In this document: in pieces, positions 16,870 through 27,330 of the stretch
Layout: every line of letters starts with the position of its first letter
Position numbering within the stretch: position 1 is the first letter of the stretch
Source of the DNA: Bradyrhizobium sp. SK17
Lineage (GTDB): Bacteria > Pseudomonadota > Alphaproteobacteria > Rhizobiales > Xanthobacteraceae
NCBI RefSeq assembly: GCF_002831585.1
Contig: NZ_CP025113.1
Location: forward strand, 1,860,001-1,924,000
Direction: 5' to 3'
DNA: 64,000 bases
Position numbers and translations under genes: made by a program
The notes under the pieces: model-generated
Database searches by the model: none
Seen by the model: only the letters and a program-made list of their open reading frames with translations
What the model was told of the DNA's origin: nothing

Positions 16870-17634
16870 ATGTCGACGCCTGACAAGCAGCTGTCCGCCG
16901 AGCAGAGCCTCCAGGTCGCAGAGACCATCCGCGAGGAGATCGCGCGCCGCCGCATCTCGCGGCAGACGCTGGCCGAGCAGGCCAAGCTCAGCCTGTCGAC
17001 CTTGGAGAAAGTGCTCGGCGGCCGCCGCCCGTTCACGCTCGCGACCACGGTGCGGCTCGAGCAGGCGCTCGGCGTGTCGTTGCGCAAGCTGCCCGAGGCG
17101 ATCTCGGTGCTCGCGCCCGCCAATGGCGGGATCGCGCCCGATAGTCTCGGATCCTATTCCCGCCGCGCGGTGGCACGGATCGAGGGCACCTACATCACGG
17201 TGCGTCCGTCGTTCGGTGAGCCGGGCGCACTCTATGCCTATCGGACCGAGATCGCCTGGGACGAGGCGGCATCATCGCTCGGCTTCCGCGAGGGCGAGCG
17301 GCAGGATTCCGACTACACCCAGTATGGCGAGGTGGCGGTGCCGAATGAATCCGGCTTCGTCTATCTCGTCACCAACCGGCACGGCCAGCATCGCGTGATC
17401 ACGGTGTCGCGTCCGCGCAACTCCGGCGAAATGTACGGCATCATCACGACGCTGCTCGCCGGCCGCGGCTCGCTGCTGACGCCGGTCGCCGCGCCGATCG
17501 CATTCCTGCCGATCAAGAACGTGCCGAAGCCGAGCCTCGGCCGGGTGTCGGCCGACGACGCGAACTTTGCGCTTTACAATGAGCACCTGCGTCGCACCAT
17601 CGACGAACCGTTCGCGATCTTCCTGCCGGCATAA
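16870..17634 (+). CDS. HTH-type transcriptional regulator
   Basis: A 254-residue regulator starting MSTPDKQLS, with AGGAG seven bases before the ATG. Residues 25-75 form a Cro/C1-type helix-turn-helix (ISRQTLAEQAKLSLSTLEKV, then an arginine-rich turn and TTVRLEQALGVS). The remaining 170 residues form a separate domain of unknown kind with beta-rich character, perhaps sensing a ligand. It is divergent from the sortase target gene, 198 bases apart, so it may control the sortase system; that is inference from layout. Confidence 0.8.
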   Translation: MSTPDKQLSAEQSLQVAETIREEIARRRISRQTLAEQAKLSLSTLEKVLGGRRPFTLATTVRLEQALGVSLRKLPEAISVLAPANGGIAPDSLGSYSRRAVARIEGTYITVRPSFGEPGALYAYRTEIAWDEAASSLGFREGERQDSDYTQYGEVAVPNESGFVYLVTNRHGQHRVITVSRPRNSGEMYGIITTLLAGRGSLLTPVAAPIAFLPIKNVPKPSLGRVSADDANFALYNEHLRRTIDEPFAIFLPA

Positions 17635-17646
17635 GCTCGGAAGAGA

Positions 17647-18357
17647 TCACGCCGGTCTCGGCCGCGCGGGCGCGACGACGCCCGCGATCAGCACGGCCAG
17701 AATGCCGGTCAGGAAAATCCCGTCGAACGTGCCGGCGCCGCCGATCGACGCAATCGGCGCGCCGAGGCTGCCGATCTTGTCGAGGTTCAATAGATCGGCG
17801 CCGAGCAGCGTGCCCATCGAACCGCCGATATAGGCGAGCGGCGCGGCGTATTCACGCGACAGCAGCAGCGCGAGGATGGCGGTGGCCACGACCGGCACGA
17901 ACACGGGGACGGCGATCCCCATTCCCTGCACCGGCGTCGCGCTGGCATGGACGATGGCCGCGATGACGAATGTTGCGGTCGCGGCCCTCAGCCAGAGCTG
18001 ATAGCGCAGCATCAAATAGGCGGACATGATCGTCGGAATCACCGCGCCGCCGACATTGACGGCGAGGATCGTGCTCGGCGACGCCAGATAAGGCACGACG
18101 TAGCGCATGCCGAAGAAGTCGACGATCTGCCCCGATCGCACCGGCGGTCCGGACAGCACCGTGATCGGAATGTTGAAATAGCTGCCGATCAGCGAGCCGA
18201 ACAGCAGCAGCAACGCGACGCCGGGACCGATGCCGAGCCGCATATAGGCGTAGCGCAGGATGCGCAGCTGGATCAGCACCACGAGCGCCAGGGCGGCGAA
18301 CACCAGGATCGAAAAGAACCCCGGCGTCAGCGGCAAATAATGAACGTTGGAATCCAT
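17647..18357 (-). CDS. DUF1614-like membrane protein
   Basis: A 236-residue membrane protein with about seven hydrophobic segments. The block LRYAYMRLGIGPGVALLLL followed by GSLIGSYFNIPI matches the DUF1614 family as I remember it; a second conserved block PYLASPSTILAVNVGGAVIP lies near residue 95. Function is unknown for the family. It converges with the HTH regulator, 12 bases apart, and is followed upstream by a family A palindrome. Confidence 0.8.
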   Translation of the reverse strand: MDSNVHYLPLTPGFFSILVFAALALVVLIQLRILRYAYMRLGIGPGVALLLLFGSLIGSYFNIPITVLSGPPVRSGQIVDFFGMRYVVPYLASPSTILAVNVGGAVIPTIMSAYLMLRYQLWLRAATATFVIAAIVHASATPVQGMGIAVPVFVPVVATAILALLLSREYAAPLAYIGGSMGTLLGADLLNLDKIGSLGAPIASIGGAGTFDGIFLTGILAVLIAGVVAPARPRPA

Positions 18358-18431
18358 CGGTTCGACAGTCCGTGTTCGGCGCCGCCCATCTGGTTATCTA
18401 GGAATTTCGGACAGGATCACAAGCAGGCGTT

Positions 18432-18534
18432 CCGTCATCCTGAGGAGCGCGTAGCGCGTCTCGAAGGATGCACGGCCACCAGCGGAGGCCGTCGACCCTT
18501 CGAGACGCCGCTTCGCGGCTCCTCAGGGTGACGG
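18432..18534. repeat. Dispersed palindrome, family A copy 2
   Basis: A 103-base element with outer arms CCGTCATCCTGAGGAGC and GCTCCTCAGGGTGACGG and inner arms GTCTCGAAGGATG / ACCCTTCGAGACG. It lies between the DUF1614-like gene and the LivK-type gene, both on the minus strand. Confidence 0.85.
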
Positions 18535-18571
18535 TGAGAAACCTCATCCGCCTATCAATTCGCAAAGCGAA

Positions 18572-18597
18572 CGAAGCCGCCCGAACGGGCGGCTTCG
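18572..18597 (-). terminator. Intrinsic-terminator-like hairpin
   Basis: An 11-bp perfect stem (CGAAGCCGCCC / GGGCGGCTTCG) with a 4-base loop, 34 bases past the stop of the LivK-type binding protein gene. On the minus strand it is followed by TTCGCTTTGCG, moderately T-rich. It probably ends that transcript. Confidence 0.65.
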
Positions 18598-18630
18598 CAA
18601 CGACTGACGTACCGTGTCGTCCGATCGGCG

Positions 18631-19851
18631 CTAGCCGCCGGTCTCGGCGCTGATGATGTCGCCGAACAGCTCCCACTGTCCGTTCTTGAACTGCATCATC
18701 TTGAGCTGCTCGACCGGGGCGAAATCGGTCGCGCTGGTGTTGATCTTGATGCCGGGGATCAGCGTATCCGGCGCAAAATCTTTCAGGCTGGCGGCCTGCT
18801 TCATCACGTTCTCGCGGGTCAAATTGTCGCCGCACTGCTTCAGCACCTGCACCATGGTCTGCGCCGCGGCGTAGCCATAGACCAGGTTGGCGTCCGACAG
18901 ATTGGCACCCGGCATGTACTTCTCGGCGAAGGCCATGAACTTCTTCATGCCTTCGTCATTCTTCCACTGCGGATCGGAGGCGTCCTTCAAATAGCCGGCC
19001 GACAGCACGCCTTCGGACGCTTCGAGCCCGGCGGGCTTCATCACGGCGCCGATCGAGATCGAGACGTCGGTCATCACCTGCATCGGCTTCCAGCCGAGCT
19101 CGGCGATCTTCTTGATCGCCTGCGCGGCGAATTTCGGCGTCGAGATGTTGACGAACACGTCGGCGCCGGTGTCCTTCAGCTTGACGATATGGGAATCGAT
19201 CGACGGCTCGGTCGTCTCGTAGCTTTCCTCGGCCACGATCTTGGCGCTCGACTTGTCGAGCACCTCCTTGAGGCCGACCAGGTAGTCCTTGCCGAAATCG
19301 TCATTGGCATAGAAGATCGCGACCTTGGCGTCTGGCTTGGCCTTCAGGATGTATTTGCCGAAGATCCGCGCCTCGACGCGGTAGCTCGGCTGGAAGCCCA
19401 TGGTCCACGGAAACTCCTTCGGATCGTTCCATTTGCTGGCGCCGGTGGCGAGGAAGAGCTGCGGCACCTTCTTGGCGTTGTGATACTTCTGCACCGCGGT
19501 CTGGGTCGGCGTGCCCAGCGCGTTGAACACCAGGAACACCTCGTCGCTCTCGATCAGCTTGCGGATCTGCTCCACGGTCTTCGGCGGCGAGTAGCCGTCG
19601 TCATAGGAGATCCAGTTGATCTTGCGGCCGTTGATACCGCCCTGATCGTTGATCATCTTGAAATAGGCTTCCTCGGTCTTGCCGATGACGCCATAGGCGG
19701 ATGCGGGGCCGCTATAGGCCTCGACATTACCGATCTTGATCTCGGTGTCGGAGGCGCCGGTGTCATACTTCTTTTGCGCAAAGGCGGCCTGGGTGGAGAG
19801 CAGGCAGAGCGCCGTGGCCGCGGCCAGCAGCGACAGTTTTGTGGTTTTCAT
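18631..19851 (-). CDS. LivK-type ABC transporter substrate-binding protein
   Basis: A 406-residue periplasmic binding protein of the branched-chain amino acid (type I fold, HAAT/LivK) family. Residues 1-25 are a Sec signal peptide (ending QAAFA). Mature motifs include IKIGNVEAYSGPASAYG near the ligand site, DQGGINGRKI and the hinge YANDDFGKDY. No permease or ATPase genes are adjacent, so it is an orphan receptor that must use a transporter encoded elsewhere. Alphaproteobacterial members of this kind often bind aromatic or other organic acids rather than Leu/Ile/Val, and the acyl-CoA ligase gene next to it fits that. The second binding protein at 25893 is clearly homologous. Confidence 0.9.
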   Translation of the reverse strand: MKTTKLSLLAAATALCLLSTQAAFAQKKYDTGASDTEIKIGNVEAYSGPASAYGVIGKTEEAYFKMINDQGGINGRKINWISYDDGYSPPKTVEQIRKLIESDEVFLVFNALGTPTQTAVQKYHNAKKVPQLFLATGASKWNDPKEFPWTMGFQPSYRVEARIFGKYILKAKPDAKVAIFYANDDFGKDYLVGLKEVLDKSSAKIVAEESYETTEPSIDSHIVKLKDTGADVFVNISTPKFAAQAIKKIAELGWKPMQVMTDVSISIGAVMKPAGLEASEGVLSAGYLKDASDPQWKNDEGMKKFMAFAEKYMPGANLSDANLVYGYAAAQTMVQVLKQCGDNLTRENVMKQAASLKDFAPDTLIPGIKINTSATDFAPVEQLKMMQFKNGQWELFGDIISAETGG

Positions 19852-19974
19852 AAAGGCAATTTCCTCGATCTATTTGGTTGGGGACTCAACGCAACGAACC
19901 CGCGGCCGGTCCCGGCAGACGGTCACGGGCAACTCTCGACATCACCAAGGGAGACGCGACGTGCGTCCCCGGGA

Positions 19975-21516
19975 TCATGCGGCAGTATCAGTTGGCTTCG
20001 GCGCGCTGAATTGCTGCCGGAGCGTCGGTTTATGAATTTTGCCTGTCGCATTCCGCGGCAGGGCATCGATGAATTCGATCAGGCGCGGGCATTTGAACCG
20101 CGCCAGATTGGCCTGGCAATGCGCGTGGATCTCGGCCGGCGTCAGTGAATGGCCCGGCTTCACGGCGATCACGGCCATCCCGACCTCGCCCCATTGCTCG
20201 TTCGGGATGCCGATCACGGCGGCTTCGGCCACGGCCGCGAGTTGATGCAGCACGCTTTCGACCTCGGCCGGATAGACGTTCTCGCCGCCGGAAATGTACA
20301 TGTCCTTCCAGCGGTCGACGATGTAGTAGAAGCCCTCCTCGTCGATCCGTGTGGCGTCGCCGGTATGCAGCCAGCCGTCGGTGAACGAAGCGGCATTGGC
20401 GTCCGGCCGGTTCCAGTAGCCCGGCGTGATGTTCGGACCCTTGACCCAGAGCTCGCCGAGTTCGCCGACGGCGGCGTCGCTGCCGTCGGGCCGCACGATG
20501 CGCACTTCCGTGTGCAACACCGGCTTGCCGGACGAGCCCGCCTTGCGCGCGGCATCCTCGCGGTCAAGCACCATCACGGCCGGCGAGGTCTCGGTCATGC
20601 CGTAGCCCTGTTGCAGCGCGACCCCGCGCGCCTCCCAGGTCTTGAGCAGCGGCACCGGCATCGGTGCGCCGCCGACGCCGCCAATCAACAGGCGGCTGAA
20701 ATCCGCCGTGGCGAACGAAGGATGCTGCGCCATGAACTGATAGATCGCGGGCACGCCGAAGAACACGTTGATGCCTTGTGAGGGATCGCCGATCAACTTC
20801 AGCGCCGCGCCGGGATCGAACGCTCGCATGATCAGCACGGTGCCGCCGGCATGCAGCACCGGATTGGTGTAGCAATTCAGTCCGCCGGTGTGGAACAGCG
20901 GCAGCACGGTCAGCAGCACCGAGGCCGGCGATACATATGCGGGGCCGCCGAGATTGACGCAATTCCAGAACGTCATCCCATGCGTGATGATCGCGCCCTT
21001 GGGTTGGCCGGTGGTGCCCGAGGTGTACATGATGGTCGAGATGTCATCGAGCGTGACCTCCTCGAACCGTTCGAGCGGCTTCGCCGCGGCAATGCCGGCC
21101 TCATAGGCGCCGCCGGGGCCGAGCCGCACGGTCGCGGCGACATCGCAGAGCTTGGCGACCGCAAGCGCGGTCTCGGCGAGGTCGTCGTCATGGATCATCA
21201 CCTTGGGCGAGGCGTCACCGGTGACGTAGCGCAACTCGGGAACGGTGAGGCGGGTGTTGAGCGGCAGGAAGACCGCGCCGATCCGGAAGCAGGCGAACTG
21301 CACCTCCAGCGTATCGGTGGTGTTCAGCGCCAGTACCGCGACGCGGTCGCCGCTCGCAACTTTCAGGGTGTCGCGCAAATAGGCGGCGAGCCGCGATATG
21401 CGGGCGTCGAGCTCCGCATAGCCAAAGCGGCGTCCGCTTGCGAGATCGACAAGCGCCATCTTGTCCGGCGTGCGCCGGCGATGATGCGCGATCCAGTCGT
21501 AGTAACGAACCGGCAC
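19975..21516 (-). CDS. AMP-forming acyl-CoA ligase
   Basis: A 513-residue class I adenylate-forming enzyme that activates a carboxylic acid to its CoA ester. The AMP-binding P-loop TIMYTSGTTGQPKGAI is near residue 160, the motif GYGMTETSP near 285, and the C-terminal hinge and catalytic Lys region RWKDMYISGGENVYPAEVE near 400, with PRNATGKIHK near 495. The GTG at 21516 has GGAGGAGG upstream and gives MPVRYYDWIAHH; the open frame runs far upstream without conserved sequence. It is divergent from an acyl-CoA dehydrogenase (215 bases apart), suggesting a shared pathway. Acid substrate unknown, medium- or long-chain or aryl. Confidence 0.9.
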   Translation of the reverse strand: MPVRYYDWIAHHRRRTPDKMALVDLASGRRFGYAELDARISRLAAYLRDTLKVASGDRVAVLALNTTDTLEVQFACFRIGAVFLPLNTRLTVPELRYVTGDASPKVMIHDDDLAETALAVAKLCDVAATVRLGPGGAYEAGIAAAKPLERFEEVTLDDISTIMYTSGTTGQPKGAIITHGMTFWNCVNLGGPAYVSPASVLLTVLPLFHTGGLNCYTNPVLHAGGTVLIMRAFDPGAALKLIGDPSQGINVFFGVPAIYQFMAQHPSFATADFSRLLIGGVGGAPMPVPLLKTWEARGVALQQGYGMTETSPAVMVLDREDAARKAGSSGKPVLHTEVRIVRPDGSDAAVGELGELWVKGPNITPGYWNRPDANAASFTDGWLHTGDATRIDEEGFYYIVDRWKDMYISGGENVYPAEVESVLHQLAAVAEAAVIGIPNEQWGEVGMAVIAVKPGHSLTPAEIHAHCQANLARFKCPRLIEFIDALPRNATGKIHKPTLRQQFSAPKPTDTAA

Positions 21517-21731
21517 ATGTCCCTCCTCCGGAACGGCAGTCTTGCGCCGCCTGTTCCTGGCTCGATTGATGCCATGAATTGGCAGTGGAGGGGGCGTATC
21601 GGGATACTGTCTTGCGTTTACAGGCTGGCCGTTGGTCGAATGGAATGCCGGCCGGGCCGGCAGCCACTCGACGCAAGTGGCCTGAGAAAAATCCGGACAT
21701 CGTCCGACCCGGGAATCAACGGAGCAAGCGG

Positions 21732-22868
21732 ATGGCAAACCCGTTCTATACCGGCGAGCATGAGGCCTTTCGCGAGGTGATGCGGCGCTTCGTGGCCAGG
21801 GAAGTCGAGCCATATGCCCATCAATGGGATGAGGAGGGCGAGTTTCCGCGGGCGCTCTACGCAAAAGCATCCGAGATCGGGCTGCTCGGGCTCGGGTTTC
21901 CCGAGGAATATGGCGGGATCGCTGCCGACCAGTTCATGAAGATCGTGGCCTCGCAGGAACTGGCGCGCGCCGGCGCCGGCGGCGTCTCCGCGAGCCTGAT
22001 GAGCCACACCATCGGCTCGCCGCCGATCGCCCGCGCCGCCCGCCCCGAGGTCAAGGCGCGGGTGCTGCCGGAGGTGCTTGCGGGTAAGAAGATCTCGGCG
22101 CTGGCGATCACCGAGCCGGGCGGTGGCTCGGATGTCGCGAACCTGCGCACCAAGGCGCGGCGCGACGGCGACCATTATGTTGTTTCTGGCGAGAAAACCT
22201 TCATCACCTCGGGCATGCGCGCCGATTATCTGACGGTCGCGGTGCGCACCGGTGGCGAGGGCCCCGGCGGCGTCAGCCTGCTCTTGATCGAGGGCGATAC
22301 GCCGGGTCTGTCCCGCACGAAATTGAAGAAGATGGGCTGGTGGGCGTCGGACACGGCGACGCTGCACTTCGACGAATGCCGCGTGCCGGTCGAGAACCTG
22401 ATCGGTGAGGAGGGCCAGGGCTTCAAGCAGATCATGTACAACTTCAACAGCGAGCGCATGGGCATGGCGGCAAGCTGCACGGCGTATGCGCGGGTCTGCC
22501 TCGACGAGGCGATCGCCTACGCCAAGGAGCGCAAGACGTTCGGCAAGCCGATCGCGCAACATCAAGTCATCCGCCACAAGATCGTCGACATGGCACAGAA
22601 GGTCGCGGTTTCGCAGGCGATGCTGGAGATGCTGGCGTGGCGGCTCGGCCAGGGCGAAAGCCCGGTCGCCGAGATCTGCATGATGAAGAACCAGGCCACG
22701 CAAACCATGGCGCATTGTGCCTCCGAGGCGGTGCAGATCTTCGGCGGCGCCGGCTTCATGCGCGGCATCAAGGTCGAGCGCATCTACCGTGAGGTCAAGG
22801 TCAACGCCATCGGCGGGGGTACCGAGGAGATCATGAAGGATCTCGCGTCGCGGCAGATGGGGTTGTGA
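21732..22868 (+). CDS. Acyl-CoA dehydrogenase 1
   Basis: A 378-residue FAD-dependent dehydrogenase that introduces an alpha-beta double bond into an acyl-CoA. The FAD/substrate signatures ALAITEPGGGSDVANLRT (near 120) and RKTFGKPIAQHQ (near 270) are intact, and the catalytic base region near the C-terminus reads IYREVKVNAIGGGTEEIM, where the Glu of GGGTEE is the usual base in short-chain types. GGAG precedes the ATG at 21732. It forms a run with a second acyl-CoA dehydrogenase and a GST, separated by a dispersed palindrome. Confidence 0.92.
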   Translation: MANPFYTGEHEAFREVMRRFVAREVEPYAHQWDEEGEFPRALYAKASEIGLLGLGFPEEYGGIAADQFMKIVASQELARAGAGGVSASLMSHTIGSPPIARAARPEVKARVLPEVLAGKKISALAITEPGGGSDVANLRTKARRDGDHYVVSGEKTFITSGMRADYLTVAVRTGGEGPGGVSLLLIEGDTPGLSRTKLKKMGWWASDTATLHFDECRVPVENLIGEEGQGFKQIMYNFNSERMGMAASCTAYARVCLDEAIAYAKERKTFGKPIAQHQVIRHKIVDMAQKVAVSQAMLEMLAWRLGQGESPVAEICMMKNQATQTMAHCASEAVQIFGGAGFMRGIKVERIYREVKVNAIGGGTEEIMKDLASRQMGL

Positions 22869-22880
22869 TGAATTTGCGCC

Positions 22881-22983
22881 GTCATTCCGGGGCGCGCGGA
22901 GCGCGAGCCCGGAATCCATCGGGCCGCAGATTCGATGTGAAATGGATTCCGGGCTCGATGCTTCGCATCGCCCCGGAATGACG
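22881..22983. repeat. Dispersed palindrome, family B copy 1
   Basis: Outer arms GTCATTCCGGGGCG and CGCCCCGGAATGAC, inner arms GAGCCCGGAATCCAT and ATGGATTCCGGGCTC. About 103 bases, lying between two acyl-CoA dehydrogenase genes on the same strand. Related copies at 28199, 29945 and 58329. Confidence 0.9.
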
Positions 22984-22999
22984 AGGGATAAACCAGACA

Positions 23000-24168
<1,169 letters not shown>

Positions 24169-24169
<1 letters not shown>

Positions 24170-24825
24170 TGATCACGCTCTATCACTGCGACGCCGCGCG
24201 CTCGTTCCGCCCGCTGTGGATGCTGGAGGAGCTCGGGCTGCCCTATGAGCTGAAGATGCTGCCGTTCCCGCCGCGCGTGTTCGCCAAGGAGTATCTCGGC
24301 ATCAATCCGCTCGGCACCATCCCGTTCATGGTCGATGGCGAGACCAAGATGACGGAGTCCTCCGGCATCTGTCATTATCTCGGCACCAAGCATGGCCCGA
24401 CGCCGTTGGTCGTGGGCGCCGACGAGCCGGCCTATGGCGCGTTCCTGAACTGGATGTATTTTTCCGACGCAACGCTGACCTTTCCGCAGACATTGGTGCT
24501 CCGCTACAGCCAGCTCGAGCCGGAGGAGCGGCGCAACCCGCAGGTCTCGGGCGACTATGCAAAATGGTTCCTGGGACGCCTCCGCGCGGTGGAAGCCGCC
24601 GCCGCCAAGTCTGAATTCCTCTGCGCGGAACGCTTCACCGCCGCCGACATCGCCAACGGTTATGCGCTCCGGCTCGCCAGCAATATCGGCCTCGCCAAGG
24701 ATTTCGGGCCGAATGTCGCGGCCTATTGGGCGCGGCTGCAACAGCGTGACGGTTACAAGCGTGCGGTGGCGTCGGAACAGAAAGCCGGGCAGGAACAGAA
24801 TGTTGCGCCGCGGGCGCGGCCTTGA
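24169..24825 (+). CDS. Glutathione S-transferase family protein
   Basis: A 218-residue GST-fold protein. The N-terminal thioredoxin-like domain starts MITLYHCDAARSFRPLWMLE, typical of bacterial beta/theta-like GSTs, with the cis-Pro and glutathione-binding Glu-Ser pair in GTIPFMVDGETKMTESSGIC near residue 50-65. The all-helical C-terminal domain contains the N-capping region FTAADIANGYAL. Translation is coupled to acyl-CoA dehydrogenase 2. A GST within a CoA-thioester catabolic run may detoxify or isomerise an unsaturated intermediate; this is inference. Confidence 0.9.
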
Positions 24826-24941
24826 TTGCGACAGCGTCGATGTGCCCCGGAATTGATCCAGCGCATCGGTGACAGGCCTCGAATTTGCGCTATGGTGGAT
24901 CAGCCGCAGCGGCCCCAAGAGCCGCGCGAGGAGGAACCGCC

Positions 24942-25766
24942 ATGGACGCGATCGTGGACGCCAAGTGCCAGAAATCCGGCCAGCAGCAGTCCGGCCACCG
25001 GATGCTGATCACGCCGGAACGGGTGTTCTATGCGGGGCTGCTCGGCCGCCCGCGTGAGCGTTGTCCCGGCGCCTTCCATGTCTATGTCGCGATCCGCGAC
25101 GGCTTGCATCTGTCGACCAGCGAGGGCCGCGAGTCCCATGGCGAACTCGCGGTGACGATGCCGAACCTGCGCCACACCATCACCAGCGAGTATCGTTCCG
25201 CGATCTGCGTCGCGATCGAACCGGAGAGCGTGCCCGACGGCACGCTCGAGGCAGTCGCGCGCCGTCTCGAAGGCCCGGACTGCCATCTGTTCGCGAACCG
25301 GATCCGCGCCGCCTATGCGACGCTGGCCGAGATGCAGCATCGCGACGCGATCGCGAACGCCGAGTTCGACACCATGTGCTTCGGCGATGCGCTGCCGCAG
25401 CGCATGCTCGATCCGCGCGTCGTGCGCGCGATCGGCCGTATCGGGCAGTTCTCCGGCGAGCCGGTGACCGCGGCGGGCTGCGCCGTCGAGGCAGGCCTGT
25501 CGCCGTCGCGCTTCCTGCATCTGTTCAAGGAGGAGACCGGGATCTCGTTCCGCTCCTTCCGCGCCTGGAAGCGGGCGCGGCATCTGCTGCATTTCGCCAA
25601 CCAGGACATCAACCTCGCGCATCTCGCGCAGGATATCGGTTATCCCGACAGCACCCATTTCAGCCACTCGATCCGCCGCTTCTACGGCCTGAAGCCGCGC
25701 GCGATCTTCTCCGGCTCGCGCGACCTCGCGATCTACCGGACCGGGCAGGAGCGCGCACTGACGTAA
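24942..25766 (+). CDS. AraC-family transcriptional regulator
   Basis: A 274-residue regulator. The N-terminal 165 residues have no recognised sensor motif; the C-terminal 100 hold two helix-turn-helix segments of the AraC/XylS type: CAVEAGLSPSRFLHLFKEET followed by GISFRSFRAWKR, then LAQDIGYPDSTHFSHSIRRF and YGLKPR. GAGGAGGAA upstream supports the ATG at 24942. It follows the dehydrogenase/GST run by 116 bases on the same strand and may control that run or the nearby transport genes. Confidence 0.88.
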   Translation: MDAIVDAKCQKSGQQQSGHRMLITPERVFYAGLLGRPRERCPGAFHVYVAIRDGLHLSTSEGRESHGELAVTMPNLRHTITSEYRSAICVAIEPESVPDGTLEAVARRLEGPDCHLFANRIRAAYATLAEMQHRDAIANAEFDTMCFGDALPQRMLDPRVVRAIGRIGQFSGEPVTAAGCAVEAGLSPSRFLHLFKEETGISFRSFRAWKRARHLLHFANQDINLAHLAQDIGYPDSTHFSHSIRRFYGLKPRAIFSGSRDLAIYRTGQERALT

Positions 25767-25770
25767 ACAT

Positions 25771-25892
25771 CCGTCGTCCCGGCGAAGGCCGGGACCCATA
25801 CCGCGTGATTCATCAATGAAGCGGGATGGCAGAGACCTACGGAAACAATGACCCGCTGTGGTTATGGGTCCCGGCGTTCGCCGGAACGACGG
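25771..25892. repeat. Dispersed palindrome, family C copy 1
   Basis: Outer arms CCGTCGTCCCGGCGAAGGCC and GGCGTTCGCCGGAACGACGG with flanking ACCCATA / TTATGGGT inside. About 122 bases. It fills the gap between two convergent genes and abuts the stop codon of the LivK-type gene at 25893, so it may act as a bidirectional terminator. Confidence 0.9.
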
Positions 25893-27116
25893 TTAGAGAT
25901 TCGCGCCCTCGATCACTTCGCCGAACCGCAACCAGCCCGGGCCTTCGATCCGCTGCAATTGCAGTTGCCGCAGCGGATGATGGTTGGTCGGACTGGTGTT
26001 GACCTTGATGCCGGGCAACAGCGTCGGGACATAGACGTCCTTCAAATTGTTCGCCTGCGCCATGATGTTGTCGCGGCTGAAATTGCCCTTGCATTGCTCG
26101 AGCACGATCTTGAGCACGTTCGCCACCATATAGGCGTAGAGATTGTAGCCTTCCTTGGGATTGCCGTCGGGAAAGTATTTTCCCATGAACGCGAGAAACT
26201 CCTTCACGCCGGGATCGTTGGCCCAGGCGGGGTCGGCGACATCCTTCACATAGGCTGACGAGATCGTGCCCTGCGCCTTGTCGAGGCCGACGGGAACGAT
26301 GGTCGAGGACAGCGAGGCAGCACCGCTGGCGATGAAATGCATCGGCTTCCAGCCGAGCTCGTAGATCTTGCGGATCGACTGCGCGCAGAATTTTGCCGTC
26401 GTGCCCGAGATCAGCACGTCAGGATTGGCGCCGCGCAGCGCCACGATCTGGGAATCGATGGTGGGATCGGTGACCTCGTGCGAGGCGACCACGGCCGATG
26501 TCGCGAACCGCTCGCCGAGCACGTCCTTGGTGCCGGCGACGAAATCCTTGCCGAGATCGTCGTTCTGGTAGAGCACTGCGATCTTGGCGTCCTTGTGCTG
26601 GCTCAGCGCATATTTGACGAACACCTGCGCCTCGGTCCGCGCGCTCGGCGCAAAGCCCATGGTCCAGGGATAGGTCTTGTAGTCGCCCCATTTGTCGCCG
26701 TTCACCGACAGGAATAGATGCGGCACCTTGGCGGCGTTGATGTATTTGACGACGGCCGAGTTCGGCGCGGTGCCGAGCATGTTGAACAGGAAGGCGACAT
26801 TGTCGCTCTCGATCAGGCGCCGCACCTGCTCGACCGTCTTCGCCGGATTGAACGCGTCGTCGTAATAGATGTACTTGATCTGCCGCCCGGCGATGCCGCC
26901 CTGCTCGTTCAGCATCTTGAAATAGGCTTCCTGGCAACGCGCTTGTACACCGAGCGCCGACACCGGTCCGCTGAGTGAAGTGGTACTGCCGATCCTGATC
27001 TCGGTCGCGGTGACGCCGGGCGTATCCTCGGCGAGCGAGGGCCGGACGCCGGCGACTGCGGCCAAGCTCGCGCCTGCGGCGCCGGTGAGCCATCTGCGCC
27101 GGTTGATCGAGACCAT
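25893..27116 (-). CDS. LivK-type substrate-binding protein with Tat-like signal
   Basis: A 407-residue periplasmic binding protein. The N-terminus MVSINRRRWLTGAAGASLAAV is a twin-arginine-type signal, unlike the Sec signal of the related protein at 18631, which implies export in a folded state. The mature protein begins around EDTPGV, with conserved blocks IRIGSTTSLSGPVSALG, EQGGIAGRQI and YQNDDLGKDF. No permease or ATPase is adjacent. The similarity in order and wording to the 18631 protein shows a paralogous pair, each next to a different acyl-CoA gene set. Confidence 0.9.
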   Translation of the reverse strand: MVSINRRRWLTGAAGASLAAVAGVRPSLAEDTPGVTATEIRIGSTTSLSGPVSALGVQARCQEAYFKMLNEQGGIAGRQIKYIYYDDAFNPAKTVEQVRRLIESDNVAFLFNMLGTAPNSAVVKYINAAKVPHLFLSVNGDKWGDYKTYPWTMGFAPSARTEAQVFVKYALSQHKDAKIAVLYQNDDLGKDFVAGTKDVLGERFATSAVVASHEVTDPTIDSQIVALRGANPDVLISGTTAKFCAQSIRKIYELGWKPMHFIASGAASLSSTIVPVGLDKAQGTISSAYVKDVADPAWANDPGVKEFLAFMGKYFPDGNPKEGYNLYAYMVANVLKIVLEQCKGNFSRDNIMAQANNLKDVYVPTLLPGIKVNTSPTNHHPLRQLQLQRIEGPGWLRFGEVIEGANL

Positions 27117-27330
27117 GACGTTCTCTCCGTGATGCCGGCTTGTTGTGCCGTGTCTGCTTGCAGCAGAGCCTATGCGTGATGCGAGCCTGGCGTCTTGTGT
27201 TAACCGGCTGGCGGCGAATTGACGCGCGGGCGCATTGACTTAGCCAGTCAACGCAAGATGGCGCGAAGGCAAATTTCTCATCATGGCAAGATCAGCAGCG
27301 CATGTGCACTGCAAAGCGGACAACAGACCC